In this document: positions 8,042-16,849 of the stretch, piece after piece
Position numbering within the stretch: the stretch's first letter is position 1
Layout: each line of letters begins with the position of its first letter
From: Gammaproteobacteria bacterium
GTDB taxonomy: Bacteria; Pseudomonadota; Gammaproteobacteria; SZUA-140
Length of the DNA: 35,087 bases
Reading direction: 5' to 3'
NCBI GenBank assembly: GCA_026982565.1
Contig: JALSGV010000004.1
Span: 1 to 35,087 of the forward strand
Program-made: the position numbers and the translations under genes
Notes under the pieces: generated by a model
Seen by the model: only the letters and a program-made list of their open reading frames with translations
What the model was told of the DNA's origin: nothing
Database searches by the model: none

Positions 8042-8683
8042 TCAGGCGATTTCCTGTTTTTCCGTCACGATGTTGAGAAACTTGACGGAAGCCATCTCCA
8101 GGCTGTCCACCAGTTCGACCGTCTTGGTCTGCAGCACCGTATGCATCAGCAGCAGGGGGATGGCCACGATGAGGCCGAAGGCCGTGGTGTTCATGGCGAT
8201 GGAGATACTGGCCGAGAGCATGTCCGCCTTTTCCGCGGGATTGGCCGCGGCCACGGCGGTGAAGGCCTGGATGAGCCCGATGATGGTGCCCAGCAGCCCC
8301 AGCAGGGTGGCGATGTTGGCGAAGGTCGCCAGGTAGTGGGTGCGCTTCTCAAGCTGGGGAATCACTTCCATCAACCCCTCCTCCATGGCCGTGCCGATGT
8401 CGTCGCGGCGGCGCGCGCTGGTGGTGCGGCTCAAGCCATAGCCGAGCACCTTGGCGATGGCCGACTTGGACTTGGACATGATGGACATGGCGCGCCGGAA
8501 GTCCCCCTTGTTGAGCAAGGGCATCAGGCTGTTCCATACCTTGCTGTTGGTGGAACGGGCAACGCTGAGGAAGATATAGCGCTCGATGGCGATGGCCAGC
8601 CCCAATGCCAGCACCACCACGATTGGATACATGAACAGGCCACCACTCTGAAAGAACTCTACAATGGCGTTATAGGCATCCAT
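8042..8683 (-). CDS. MotA/TolQ/ExbB proton channel family protein
   Basis: This 213-residue inner-membrane protein has three hydrophobic helices: YPIVVVLALGLAIAIERYIF near residues 19-38, then LATFANIATLLGLLGTIIGL, and AMNTTAFGLIVAIPLLLMH. The LLGTIIGL glycine-rich turn and the polar Asn-Thr-Thr in the last helix are typical of the ExbB/TolQ pore. It would form the pentameric stator around the ExbD pair and use proton flow to move the TonB-like partner. The ATG at 8683 is chosen because it has an excellent AAGGAG ribosome-binding site six bases upstream. The longer GTG reading from 8809 encodes an Arg-rich, non-family extension. It is followed after one base by the first exbD. Confidence 0.93.
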   Translation of the reverse strand: MDAYNAIVEFFQSGGLFMYPIVVVLALGLAIAIERYIFLSVARSTNSKVWNSLMPLLNKGDFRRAMSIMSKSKSAIAKVLGYGLSRTTSARRRDDIGTAMEEGLMEVIPQLEKRTHYLATFANIATLLGLLGTIIGLIQAFTAVAAANPAEKADMLSASISIAMNTTAFGLIVAIPLLLMHTVLQTKTVELVDSLEMASVKFLNIVTEKQEIA

Positions 8684-8689
8684 AAATGA

Positions 8690-8695
8690 CTCCTT
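8690..8695 (-). promoter_or_regulatory. Ribosome-binding site of the exbB-like gene
   Basis: AAGGAG on the reverse strand, six bases before the ATG at 8683. It decides the start against the longer GTG reading. The 167-base gap to the previous gene (8684-8850) shows no other clear feature, but it is the largest gap in the operon and could hold an internal promoter. Confidence 0.75.
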
Positions 8696-8850
8696 GTTTT
8701 CTCTTGATTGCTGTAAGAAAGCGGGCCCTTGTCTGCGGCGCCCGTATCGTGCTCCTGCGTCCCGGTGATGCTCCGGGCGAATCCTGGCGTGGCGCCGGAG
8801 GGCGCTCACGGAATACTATGGTGAGGTGCTCGGCCCGCTCCCGGGCGAAC

Positions 8851-9129
8851 CTACTGTTTATCGTTCAGTTGCCTGAAATACTTGAGCCGGCGCTGGAAGA
8901 CATCACGGTCGACGGGCTCCAGAACCTCGTCGTACAGGCTGCGCACCGGCGTATCGATAAGATCGCCCAGCTCGGGTTTCTTCCACGGCACGATGTAGAG
9001 CACCTTGGGCAGCTCGCGATTGCCGATGATGCTGATACCCTCCATCTCGATCTCTTCCCGGGTTGCTCCGGAAACCGGAAACACGAACCCCCACGCCAGC
9101 AGAAACATGAACAGCGCCGCGCCTCTCAT
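8851..9129 (-). CDS. Small exported protein of the ExbB/TPR operon, unknown function
   Basis: This 92-residue protein has a clear Sec signal peptide (MRGAALFMFLLAWGFVFPVSGA, probable cleavage near residue 22), leaving a mature periplasmic protein of about 70 residues. The mature part reads EGISIIGNRELPKVLYIVPWKKPELG and ends in a charged helix (DVFQRRLKYFRQLNDKQ). I do not recognise a named family. The ATG overlaps the stop of the TPR lipoprotein by four bases and the gene precedes exbB, so it is probably co-translated and may be a small periplasmic partner of the motor or of the TPR proteins. That role is inferred from context only. Confidence 0.75.
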   Translation of the reverse strand: MRGAALFMFLLAWGFVFPVSGATREEIEMEGISIIGNRELPKVLYIVPWKKPELGDLIDTPVRSLYDEVLEPVDRDVFQRRLKYFRQLNDKQ

Positions 9130-9764
9130 GGCTCACTCCTGGCGATCTTGCGGTTACGCTCAACCCGTTTGTTCAACTCAGTGATCCATAGCCCCACCTG
9201 CCTGTCCCGGGTGCCCAGCAGGTCCTGATAACGCTGGTAATGCGCCAATGCGCGCTGTGGTTGGCGCAGGTACAAGTCATACAGGATACCCAGGTTACGA
9301 TGGGCCAGGGCGTAGTCCGGCGCGATAAGCAGCGCCTGCTCATAGGCAGCACGGGCCGCTGCGAAGTCGCCGCCTTTGCGATAGAGGATGCCCATCTCGT
9401 TGTAGGCGGCGGCATTGTGCGGCTTGAGTTCGATGGCTCTGCCAAAGGCCAGTCGCGCCTTTGCATCCCTGTCCGTTGCGGCGTAGATCATACCCAGGTT
9501 GAGATAGGGGCCCGCCAGGGTGGGCGATGCGGCGATGATTTCCAGCAGGACCGCCTCCGCCCGGTGGTACTCTTCAGCCTCGATGAAGGCCAACGCCTCC
9601 TGGAAACGCCGAGTGGTTTCCGAAGACACGGGCGGGGGTTCCTGCCCCGCTGTCTGAGTCTCTTCAATGACGCCCACATGGCTGCAGGCGGGCAGGATTA
9701 ACGCGGCCAGCAGGATAAGGGCGGCGGAATACAAACAACGGCCTCGATCAATAAATGACTTCAA
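9126..9764 (-). CDS. TPR lipoprotein of the ExbB/ExbD operon
   Basis: From the TTG at 9764 this encodes 212 residues: a basic N-terminus, a hydrophobic segment and the lipobox ILPAC, then at least three to four tetratricopeptide repeats (EALAFIEAEEYHRAEAVLLE; PYLNLGMIYAATDRDAKARL; AYNEMGILYRKGGDFAAARA; AHRNLGILYDLYLRQPQRAL). TPRs are protein-docking repeats, so it is probably a membrane-anchored periplasmic scaffold. The TTG start is preferred because GAGAAG lies about four bases upstream and it gives a normal lipoprotein signal. The longer reading from 9851 lies within the previous gene. It overlaps the upstream 934-residue gene by 17 bases and the downstream small gene by four. It resembles in layout TPR lipoproteins of gliding-motor-type clusters. 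Confidence 0.85.
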   Translation of the reverse strand: MKSFIDRGRCLYSAALILLAALILPACSHVGVIEETQTAGQEPPPVSSETTRRFQEALAFIEAEEYHRAEAVLLEIIAASPTLAGPYLNLGMIYAATDRDAKARLAFGRAIELKPHNAAAYNEMGILYRKGGDFAAARAAYEQALLIAPDYALAHRNLGILYDLYLRQPQRALAHYQRYQDLLGTRDRQVGLWITELNKRVERNRKIARSEP

Positions 9765-12552
9765 CGATCTTCTCGCTCTTCTCGGGTTTGGCGTAACGCA
9801 CGGGCAGCAGGCCCGCCAGCTTCTCGAAGCTGGCGCTGACCCAGTCGTCATAGATGCCTTCCGTCACGCGCTGCACATTGACTTCGTGAATGGAAATGGC
9901 TTGCTCCTCGAAGGGATAGGCCTGTTCCTCGAGGAGGATGTCATATTCCTCCAGCTCTTCTTCCGTGAGCCCCCTGGGGCGCTGTGATTCCAGCAGCCCG
10001 CGGCTCAGGCCATGGTAGATCTCCGCAATCTTGTAGGTTGCCGCCGTGGTCACTTCGGCAATGCCGTAATCCGCCGCCTGTTTGTAGGCGCTCAGGGCCT
10101 GCTCCATGCGGCGCTTCTTCAGTTTCAGGTTCTTCTCCAGTGGCGCCACCAGGCGCACCTTCGCAAAGGCTTCATAGGATGGCTCGGCAAGAACCAGCGC
10201 GGCCCTGGCGGCAAGATAACGGCTGCGCCCGGTCTGCCGTTTGCCCGCGGCCCTGTCGGCCTTGATGATCTCTTCCAACCAATAGCGGTGGCGGCGCATA
10301 TTGCCCACTTGTTCGTTAAGCCGGGCGAGTTTGTGCCGGGCCTCCATGCCCTGGTCGAACTGTGAGGGAAAGGCTTCGATGTATTTTTTGTAGGCAGCGG
10401 CGGCCTTGCTGGCCAGTTGTGCCTGCTCATACATCTCCGCCGCGCGCCACATGGCCTCGCGGCGCACCTGGAGGTCTCCGCCAGCGCTGCCGATACGCTC
10501 GAATTCTCGCGCTGCTTTTACAGACTGATTGCTCTTGAGGTAGGCGACGGCAAGCTTGGTGGTCACGTCCCCCTGCAGTTCGTTTTCGGGATAACGTTTG
10601 CGGAAGTCATTCAGCACGGCGATGGCCGCGCTCCAGTTTTCCCGCGCCAGCAGGGCCGCCGCCGCATCGTATTCGGCCACGGCCAGGATGCTCGCGCCAG
10701 GCGCCGACTGCCTCACGCGCAGGAAATGCCGCGCCGCGCCGGCAAGATCACCCGCCATGCGGCGCCGCTCGCCCTGCTTGTAGATGGCGGAAGCCAGGCC
10801 TTCCACCATGTCCTTCCTGGCGGGGTCCCTGGCCGGCATGAGGGCCAACACCCGCCCGTAGGCCTGCTCGGCCCGCGCATAGTCCTGGTTGTCGAAGGCC
10901 TGATAGGCGATGATCCTCCACGCCGGAAGACGCAGCGCCGGCGCTGCATTAGCGTGTTCCCGCAGCAGGCGCCCGGCCACGACCATGGCCGGTTCTTTCT
11001 CCTGCAAGGAAAAGAAATCACTGGCGGCCTTGGCCAGCACCGGCGCGGCCTGGGCATGGGCCGGATAGCGGTCTGCGAATCGCAAGGCGCTGGCCAGGGC
11101 GCGGCGCTGCCATTGCAGGCGTTCAGCGCCCGCCGGGAGAGCGCCGTAGAATTTCTCGTGGGCCAGAACGGCCGCATAGCCCGCTTCAGCGCCCTTGCCG
11201 TGGTCAGGATAGTCATAGGCAGTGCGTTCGTACTGCACAGCGGCCTCCCGGTAGCGGCCACTCTCATAGAGGGCTTCGGCAAGAAGGAAATTCATGGCGG
11301 GAGACGCCGGATCAGCGGGGAAAAAGGCCAGGTAGCGGCCGTACCACCGAGCCGCATTCCGATAGGCGGACACGTCATTCGTGCGTTGCGCCACGGCATG
11401 GTAGTACTTGGCCAGCTCATCCACGGTCGTCTTTAGATAAGCAAACACCTGGGGCAGGTCAGCAACGGCATGCTGTTGCCAGAAGGGGCTATCCAGTCCG
11501 TAACGGCTGGCGAAATCCAGCTTCTCCTTCAGTACCTGGGTGGGGAAGGCGCCCTTGCGGTAGGCGGCGATGGCCTCCATCTGCAAGAGGGGGGCCTGAC
11601 CATGTTGCGGATAATGTTCGGCAAAGGCATGGTAGGTCAAGGCGGCGTCGTTGTAACGCTCCTTATCGAGGTAAAGCCTGCCGAGGCTGTCATAGGCCAG
11701 ATAGGCATAGTGGCGGCGTTCACCGCGCTGCAGATATTCGTGGATGGCGTCAGCGCCCGAAAGATAGGAGAAACTCAGGCTGGAGACGCGCAGGGCGTCC
11801 TGCACCAGTTCTTTATCGGCCCGGGCCAGCTCATCCAGGGATATGGCGCCGTTATCACCGGGATGGCCCCCCAGCTTGCGGTCCAGAATGTCGAAGAAAG
11901 CGTCGAGGGCGGGACCGTATTGTTCCTGCTTGAACAGGGACCAGCCATACTTGTACAGCGCCTGCTCACGGAAAGGTGTCTCTCCAACAATGGCCATCAC
12001 GTCTTTATAGGCCTGGGCGGCCTCCGTATAACGATGGCGCATAAACAGCATCTCGGCCCGACGGAACTGTACCTCTCCGCGATAGACTGTCCCGGGAAAA
12101 TCACGTATCAGGCGATCGAGGGTGGCCAGCGCCATATCCGGCTCGCCGCTTTCCTCATAGGCCCTGGCCAACTGGTAAAGAACGCGGTCATTGCCGGCTC
12201 CCGAGGGAAATTTTTCCAGCAGTTCGAGATACAGGGTGATGGCCGCGGCGTGATCTTCTTCCGCTTCAGGGAGAGGTTTGTCGAGATGCCGACTGGCTCC
12301 GATCTCCAACTGCAGATCGGCCAGGCGCCGCATGGCCTCGGCGCGCAGGGGCGAGGCGGGCGAGGCATCGAGAAATTCGCGGTATTGTGCCAGGGCGCGC
12401 TCCTTGGAAATTTCAGCCGTCATATTCCCCTCCTCAAGGAAAAGCGCCTCCATCTCGAGGTCTTTCAAGGTGGGGGGCTGATCCTTGCTGAAAGGGGCGC
12501 AGGCAGTCACCAGCCCCATCAACAGCAGAAGGAATATCAGACGCTTGATCAT
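9748..12552 (-). CDS. Large TPR outer-membrane-type lipoprotein (934 residues)
   Basis: The signal peptide MIKRLIFLLLLMGLVTAC ends in a lipobox (VTAC, Cys18). Nearly all the rest consists of helical TPR or TPR-like repeats, for example DRVLYQLARAYEESGEPDMA, EAAQAYKDVMAIVGETPFRE, YNDAALTYHAFAEHYPQHGQA and RYREAAVQYERTAYDYPDHG. The pattern resembles YfgC/BamD- or GltE-like repeat lipoproteins, but the length is much greater. Probably anchored to a membrane facing the periplasm and acting as a scaffold with the neighbouring TPR proteins and ExbB/ExbD/TonB-like components. The start overlaps the stop of the 628-residue gene by four bases (12549-12552). It is the largest gene in the window. Function beyond scaffolding cannot be read from the sequence. 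Confidence 0.88.
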   Translation of the reverse strand: MIKRLIFLLLLMGLVTACAPFSKDQPPTLKDLEMEALFLEEGNMTAEISKERALAQYREFLDASPASPLRAEAMRRLADLQLEIGASRHLDKPLPEAEEDHAAAITLYLELLEKFPSGAGNDRVLYQLARAYEESGEPDMALATLDRLIRDFPGTVYRGEVQFRRAEMLFMRHRYTEAAQAYKDVMAIVGETPFREQALYKYGWSLFKQEQYGPALDAFFDILDRKLGGHPGDNGAISLDELARADKELVQDALRVSSLSFSYLSGADAIHEYLQRGERRHYAYLAYDSLGRLYLDKERYNDAALTYHAFAEHYPQHGQAPLLQMEAIAAYRKGAFPTQVLKEKLDFASRYGLDSPFWQQHAVADLPQVFAYLKTTVDELAKYYHAVAQRTNDVSAYRNAARWYGRYLAFFPADPASPAMNFLLAEALYESGRYREAAVQYERTAYDYPDHGKGAEAGYAAVLAHEKFYGALPAGAERLQWQRRALASALRFADRYPAHAQAAPVLAKAASDFFSLQEKEPAMVVAGRLLREHANAAPALRLPAWRIIAYQAFDNQDYARAEQAYGRVLALMPARDPARKDMVEGLASAIYKQGERRRMAGDLAGAARHFLRVRQSAPGASILAVAEYDAAAALLARENWSAAIAVLNDFRKRYPENELQGDVTTKLAVAYLKSNQSVKAAREFERIGSAGGDLQVRREAMWRAAEMYEQAQLASKAAAAYKKYIEAFPSQFDQGMEARHKLARLNEQVGNMRRHRYWLEEIIKADRAAGKRQTGRSRYLAARAALVLAEPSYEAFAKVRLVAPLEKNLKLKKRRMEQALSAYKQAADYGIAEVTTAATYKIAEIYHGLSRGLLESQRPRGLTEEELEEYDILLEEQAYPFEEQAISIHEVNVQRVTEGIYDDWVSASFEKLAGLLPVRYAKPEKSEKIVEVIY

Positions 12553-14435
12553 GGCTGCGCCTCCTGCCGGGTGGCGATCTGGTCATAGACACGGGCCAAT
12601 CCATAGCGCGCCTGGGCCAAATATTCATCCAGGCGTTTCGAGCGGCGCTCCAACTCGTCCAGCACCAGGCGTTGCAGATAGGCCTCCTGCGCGGCGATAG
12701 AGGCTGTGATACGAATCTGTAGCGCCCCTATCTGATCCCGATGGACGGCGATCCGCCGGTCGAAACCTTCAAAGCCGCGGGGAGCGTCGCGCTGGGCCGC
12801 TTCGATGGACTGCCGGGCCTGCCCTGCGCGGGCAATCTGTTCGTCGAGCTGACGAAGGTGCTTGCGTACATTCCACAATCGCGCCTTGAAGTCCTGAGTC
12901 TCCCGCCACAACAGTACGCCATTCAACAGGCGCTGCTTGTCCCGTTGCCGGGCCAGTTTTTCATGGCCAGGGTAACGGGACAGGATCTCCTCCGCCTTTT
13001 CCAGGCGCTGGCGCAAGACCTGCTCGGCCGCCGTGGCCAAACCTGCCGTATCGCCGTTCCGCTCGATGGCGGCAAGACGCGCCACATAGGCATCACGTTG
13101 CGCCCTGGCCTGACCGAGATCCAGGCGCTCGTAACTGGCCTGTATGCGCGGGGCGCGCGCCGCATAGGTATCTCGGCGCAGGGCCAGCATATCCTCATAG
13201 GCGCCCATGTTGGCCGCCCAGCGTTCGAGGTTGTGCGCCAGGTATTGCAGGTCACGGTAATTTTTGAGGACTTCCTGGAATTCATGGCGCGACAGCAGTT
13301 CGTAGAGATAGCGGCTCTCCACGCCTGGCGGCAGTTTGTCGAGACGCCAGTACCATCCCATTCCGTCCATTTCATCGTCCTGGAGAAAGTTCTGCGCCAC
13401 TCCACCCTGCGTGAAGGCTTTGCGCAACCGCTGGAGCTGCCGGGTCTCGCCCTGAAAGGCTGCGATGGCCTGTTCATAGTAGGCGATGGCCTGATTTTCC
13501 GCATCGAGCTGGAGCAGGGCGTAGGGGATAGCCAGCTGGGCCTCCTGTACGGCGGTGTCGAAGGCGCCACGACGGCTCAGTGCCAGCCAGGGCTTGAGGG
13601 CCTCCTTGTGGCGCCCCTGGGAAGACTCCGCCCAACCCAGCCCCAGGAGGGCCTTGCCCGAGGCCAGGCCGTCGAGCCGTACCCGCTCCAGGTAAGCGCG
13701 CGCCTGTTGCGCTTTGTCCTGTTGCAGATAGGTATAGCCCAGGGCGAGATTGGCCTTGTCGCGCAGGGCACGCATTTCCTCGTCGTTGGCATGCATCTGT
13801 CCCAGCGCATCCAGCAGTTCAAACCCCTGCTCCCCCTGCCCGCTGCGCACGAGAGAGATGCCTAAATTGTATCGCCCGTAGGCATTATCCGCCCCTTTCT
13901 CGTCACGCCATGCGCCCAGCGCCTCCACAGCCTCCTGATAGCGCCCCTGGGACATGCGCACATAGGTCATGAGCAGGCGGCGCTCGGCGTCCATGGCCGG
14001 GGCCATGCCCTCGCCCCGCATCTCCATCAGGGCCGTCTCCGCCCTGTCAAGATATCCCCGCTGATACCAGATTCTGGCCAGATAGAGGCGGGCGCGGTTA
14101 CGCACGGCCGCCTCGACATTCTGGTCCAGCAGCCGCGCAAAGATATCGCCAGCCTCCTGGTGCAGGCCGTAGGACAAGTACAGGCCTCCCAGCAAGAGCT
14201 GGGCATCATCCCGGTGATTGGGAAGGAGTTGCTGCTGCCAAGCCACCTGGAGGCGGGTGATGGCCTTGAAATAGTCGCCCTCGTAGAAACGGAACAGGGC
14301 CTCGCCATAGGCCAGGTCGCGGACTGTGGCAGGCTCCTTTTTGGCGGCGCCGTATGATGGCAATGCCATGAGCAGGAGCGCCAGACACAGAAACCGCCGG
14401 GGGCGGTTACGCTTTCGATGAAATATGAGCAGCAT
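12549..14435 (-). CDS. Exported TPR protein (628 residues)
   Basis: A basic N-terminus (FHRKRNRPRRF) is followed by a hydrophobic core and a probable signal peptidase I site near SYGAA, so the protein should be periplasmic. The N-terminal two thirds contain TPR-type repeats (LAYGEALFRFYEGDYFKAIT; LLLGGLYLSYGLHQEAGDIF; NLALGYTYLQQDKAQQARAY). The C-terminal third is a long charged helical region rich in Arg, Glu and Gln (from about residue 440 to the end), with probable coiled coils such as YLQRLVLDELERRSKRLDEY. No catalytic motif is seen. It lies 27 bases after the first operon gene and overlaps the 934-residue gene by four bases. It is probably a structural partner of the other TPR proteins. 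Confidence 0.87.
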   Translation of the reverse strand: MLLIFHRKRNRPRRFLCLALLLMALPSYGAAKKEPATVRDLAYGEALFRFYEGDYFKAITRLQVAWQQQLLPNHRDDAQLLLGGLYLSYGLHQEAGDIFARLLDQNVEAAVRNRARLYLARIWYQRGYLDRAETALMEMRGEGMAPAMDAERRLLMTYVRMSQGRYQEAVEALGAWRDEKGADNAYGRYNLGISLVRSGQGEQGFELLDALGQMHANDEEMRALRDKANLALGYTYLQQDKAQQARAYLERVRLDGLASGKALLGLGWAESSQGRHKEALKPWLALSRRGAFDTAVQEAQLAIPYALLQLDAENQAIAYYEQAIAAFQGETRQLQRLRKAFTQGGVAQNFLQDDEMDGMGWYWRLDKLPPGVESRYLYELLSRHEFQEVLKNYRDLQYLAHNLERWAANMGAYEDMLALRRDTYAARAPRIQASYERLDLGQARAQRDAYVARLAAIERNGDTAGLATAAEQVLRQRLEKAEEILSRYPGHEKLARQRDKQRLLNGVLLWRETQDFKARLWNVRKHLRQLDEQIARAGQARQSIEAAQRDAPRGFEGFDRRIAVHRDQIGALQIRITASIAAQEAYLQRLVLDELERRSKRLDEYLAQARYGLARVYDQIATRQEAQP

Positions 14436-14462
14436 CAGTCAGACACCATGATACCCGGCAAG

Positions 14463-15002
14463 TCAGTCCCACTCCTTGATGACGAATTCCGGCTGCTGCC
14501 TGTTCTCCCTGTCGACGATCTTGAGCTCTATGTATTTCTGGCCGGTCTTTTTCTCAAAGACCAGGCTCGCGCCTCGGCGGTAGTCTCGCCCCTGTGGGCC
14601 CTTGCCCGTAAAGAGGGCCACCAGTTCGTGTTCACCGGCGCGCAGGTTGCCGAAGTAGACGCGATGGACGCCGCCCCGCTTGAGGGCTTCCAGCTCACGG
14701 CGCGTGTAGAGATAGTTGCTCACCACCTTGTCGTCGATCTTGATCTGTACACTGTCGAGATCGAAAAAGGCGCCGGAATCCAGGGAGAGAAAAACCGCGA
14801 CCTGGGTATTAGTGGGAAACAGCAACTCTTCTTCCAGTATGAACAGCTCGCGGTTCAGCTTCAGCACATCCTTTTTGAGACCCTGGACTTCTTCATCCAG
14901 GCTCTTGAAGTCCCGGACGGGGGCCTCCTCCTTCTCAGCGGCGGCCATCGCGCCCGTCAGACCCAACAAGGCCATCAGCACCAGTCTTGCGGCAAGTTTC
15001 AC
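14463..15002 (-). CDS. Exported protein heading the ExbB/TPR operon, unknown function
   Basis: This 179-residue protein starts with GTG and a clean signal peptide (MKLAARLVLMALLGLTGAMAAAE). A short coiled-coil segment follows (FKSLDEEVQGLKKDVLKLNR), then a beta-rich domain with VAVFLSLDSGAFFDLDSVQI, VHRVYFGNLRAGEHELVALF and KKTGQKYIELKIVD, suggestive of an immunoglobulin-like or PEGA-like sandwich. I do not recognise a named family. The GTG is supported by AAGGAAG about five bases upstream. As first gene of the operon it sits just downstream of the complete miniature element (15036-15187), so the operon promoter must lie in the 33-base gap, inside the element, or beyond it. Probably periplasmic. 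Confidence 0.78.
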   Translation of the reverse strand: MKLAARLVLMALLGLTGAMAAAEKEEAPVRDFKSLDEEVQGLKKDVLKLNRELFILEEELLFPTNTQVAVFLSLDSGAFFDLDSVQIKIDDKVVSNYLYTRRELEALKRGGVHRVYFGNLRAGEHELVALFTGKGPQGRDYRRGASLVFEKKTGQKYIELKIVDRENRQQPEFVIKEWD

Positions 15003-15035
15003 AATCAGCTTCCTTTTTTAAGTATCGCCTCAGCA

Positions 15036-15187
15036 ACTTGAGAGTGCCGAGATATCTGTAACCACCTGATTTACAATAAAACACAGCACTGCATTCATGT
15101 CATGCCCGCGAAAGCGGGACTCCTGGAAAATCAATGGGCTCTGGATTCCCGCCTTCGCAGGAATGACAGAACCCGGTACTCTCAAGT
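15036..15187. mobile_element. Complete miniature inverted-repeat element, copy 2 (152 bp)
   Basis: Terminal inverted repeats are ACTTGAGAGTGCC (15036-15048) and GGTACTCTCAAGT (15175-15187), complementary at 12 of 13 positions. The interior carries two facing hairpins of the TCATGCCCGCGAAAGCGGGA and ATTCCCGCCTTCGCAGGAAT type. Flanks CAGCA (15031-15035) and CAGTA (15188-15192) may be a degraded 5-bp target duplication. It has no coding capacity and is non-autonomous. A related truncated copy lies at 2747-2880. It occupies the region between the DUF1501-like gene's stop and the TPR/ExbB operon's start. Confidence 0.82.
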
Positions 15188-15232
15188 CAGTAACACTTTC
15201 GGCCCCAGGCGCACCTTACTGAAACAGCGCGC

Positions 15233-16822
15233 TCAGATCGTGCCGCTGACGACCGGGTTGAATGCGGTAAGGCTGTCCATCAGCGCCGCATTACCAAGGC
15301 CATGCCCCGGGAAGAGCGTGCCGAAATTCCCCTGTTCTCCATGCAACGCCATGTAGTTGAGTATCACGGTCTCCACCAGCAGGTTGACATTGTTGGCCGC
15401 GGGCGTGGAGGCGGTCTCCACGGAGGCATCGGCGCGGAAGTAACCGATCTGTTGATGCTGCTCCGGCGGCAGGCTGTCGCCCGTGAATAATTGCGGGCGC
15501 CCCTTGGGGTCATAGACCAGAAAAAACGAGGCGGCGGTGGAAGAGTTATCGCCCGTCCACACCCCCTTGCCGCGGCCATCCACGGAATCGTCAATGGTGC
15601 CGTTGCTGGCCACCGAGCCGTCACTGAAGACATACAGCATCAGGGGCACGCCCACACGCGCCGCGTATTCGAGACAGGCGCCCATGCAGCGCCCGGCGCG
15701 CAGGTCCCTCACCTCGCCGGCGGCGCGGTCTCCCGTGTGATAGTCGTAGCCGCCCATGGTGATGGTGCCGGCCCCGGCGAAGCCGTTGATGACCATTTTC
15801 ATGACCGAGGCGGTCTTGCGGAACTCGCCGTCGCCGTCGAATTCCGCCTGGCTGAAAATCCCCGAGGGCCCGACGATATCGGGATCCAGGGCCGGATTGA
15901 GGGTGGAGGGGTCGCCGAAACGGTCAGCGATATCCGCGGCCTTGACGTAACCACAGTTCACCAGGTCCTTGACGACGGCGTCCGTGGTCAATTTGGTGTC
16001 GACTTTACCCAATTTCATGGCGCTGATACGTTGTATGGACTCCATCACGGCGACTGCGTCCGATTGGTTGAGCACTCCGATCAATTGCCCGGTATCCACC
16101 ATGCCCGTCACGTCGGAAGGTCTGTCCACCTTGGTGGGTCGCACGGCGGGATCCATCAAGGCCACGGGCGCCACTGAATTGCCACCCGAATCCGAACTTC
16201 GGGAACCGACAAGGCTCAGCAGGCTGCCGTCGGCCCCCGCCTTGTAGATGCCATACATGGGGTTGTGGGGGTTGTTGCCTGTATCGTTTTCGGAGCGAGC
16301 GGGGATGACGGCACCGTTGATATTGGCCGCCTGCGCGCCGGCCTTCTCCACAATACCACGCAGAAAGGCGCTGTCGGAATGAAAGGCCAGGCCCAGGTCT
16401 GTATTGATGAAGTCCGTCGTTCCCGTAGCCGGGTTGGCCAGCGGGGGAATCATATCACCCGGCAGGCCCAGCTTGCTGTAACCCGCCGTGGTCAGAAAAT
16501 CGAGCTGCCCGCCCTGCCTTCCCACCAACACATTGGAGCCGGAGATATTGGCGCCACCGGCCAGGTCAAAACAGATAAAGGGAATCTTTCCCGCTCCCTG
16601 GGTGGCAATGCCGCAACCGCTCTTCAGGGCCTCGATATCGGGCGACAGAGCCGCATAGGCCGCGCGGGGATTGGCAAACAGGCTGAAGATGGAAGGCGCC
16701 GTCACCAGCCCCAGCCCCGTGAGGAACCCCTGGGCCAGAAAATCGCGCCGCGTAATGGGGCGCTTGTGATCAGGATGGCGCAGGGGCTCATCCAGCGGCA
16801 GGGTACGGTGTTTGTTAACCAT
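15233..16822 (-). CDS. Tat-exported DUF1501-like protein
   Basis: This 529-residue protein begins at the ATG at 16822, which has GAGGAA six bases upstream; the longer reading from 16852 lacks such a site. The N-terminus has a textbook twin-arginine signal, ITRRDFLAQG (Arg25-Arg26), then a hydrophobic stretch and AYAA-type cleavage site. It should therefore be exported folded, possibly with a cofactor. The mature part shows DUF1501-like features: FICFDLAGGANISGSNVLVG, LAFHSDSAFLRGI, and near the C-terminus GGYDYHTGDRAAGEVRDL. The fold is related to sulfatases/alkaline phosphatases, but no activity is established. It is the third gene of a minus-strand set with a LamG/heme lipoprotein and a DUF1588-like heme protein. 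In planctomycetes DUF1501 genes typically pair with cytochrome/DUF1553-type genes, an analogous arrangement. Confidence 0.82.
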   Translation of the reverse strand: MVNKHRTLPLDEPLRHPDHKRPITRRDFLAQGFLTGLGLVTAPSIFSLFANPRAAYAALSPDIEALKSGCGIATQGAGKIPFICFDLAGGANISGSNVLVGRQGGQLDFLTTAGYSKLGLPGDMIPPLANPATGTTDFINTDLGLAFHSDSAFLRGIVEKAGAQAANINGAVIPARSENDTGNNPHNPMYGIYKAGADGSLLSLVGSRSSDSGGNSVAPVALMDPAVRPTKVDRPSDVTGMVDTGQLIGVLNQSDAVAVMESIQRISAMKLGKVDTKLTTDAVVKDLVNCGYVKAADIADRFGDPSTLNPALDPDIVGPSGIFSQAEFDGDGEFRKTASVMKMVINGFAGAGTITMGGYDYHTGDRAAGEVRDLRAGRCMGACLEYAARVGVPLMLYVFSDGSVASNGTIDDSVDGRGKGVWTGDNSSTAASFFLVYDPKGRPQLFTGDSLPPEQHQQIGYFRADASVETASTPAANNVNLLVETVILNYMALHGEQGNFGTLFPGHGLGNAALMDSLTAFNPVVSGTI

Positions 16823-16828
16823 AAAAGT

Positions 16829-16834
16829 TTCCTC
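16829..16834 (-). promoter_or_regulatory. Ribosome-binding site of the DUF1501-like gene
   Basis: GAGGAA on the reverse strand, six bases before the ATG at 16822. It fixes the start 30 bases inside the longest reading. Confidence 0.7.
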
Positions 16835-16849
16835 GATGTTTATATCCTT

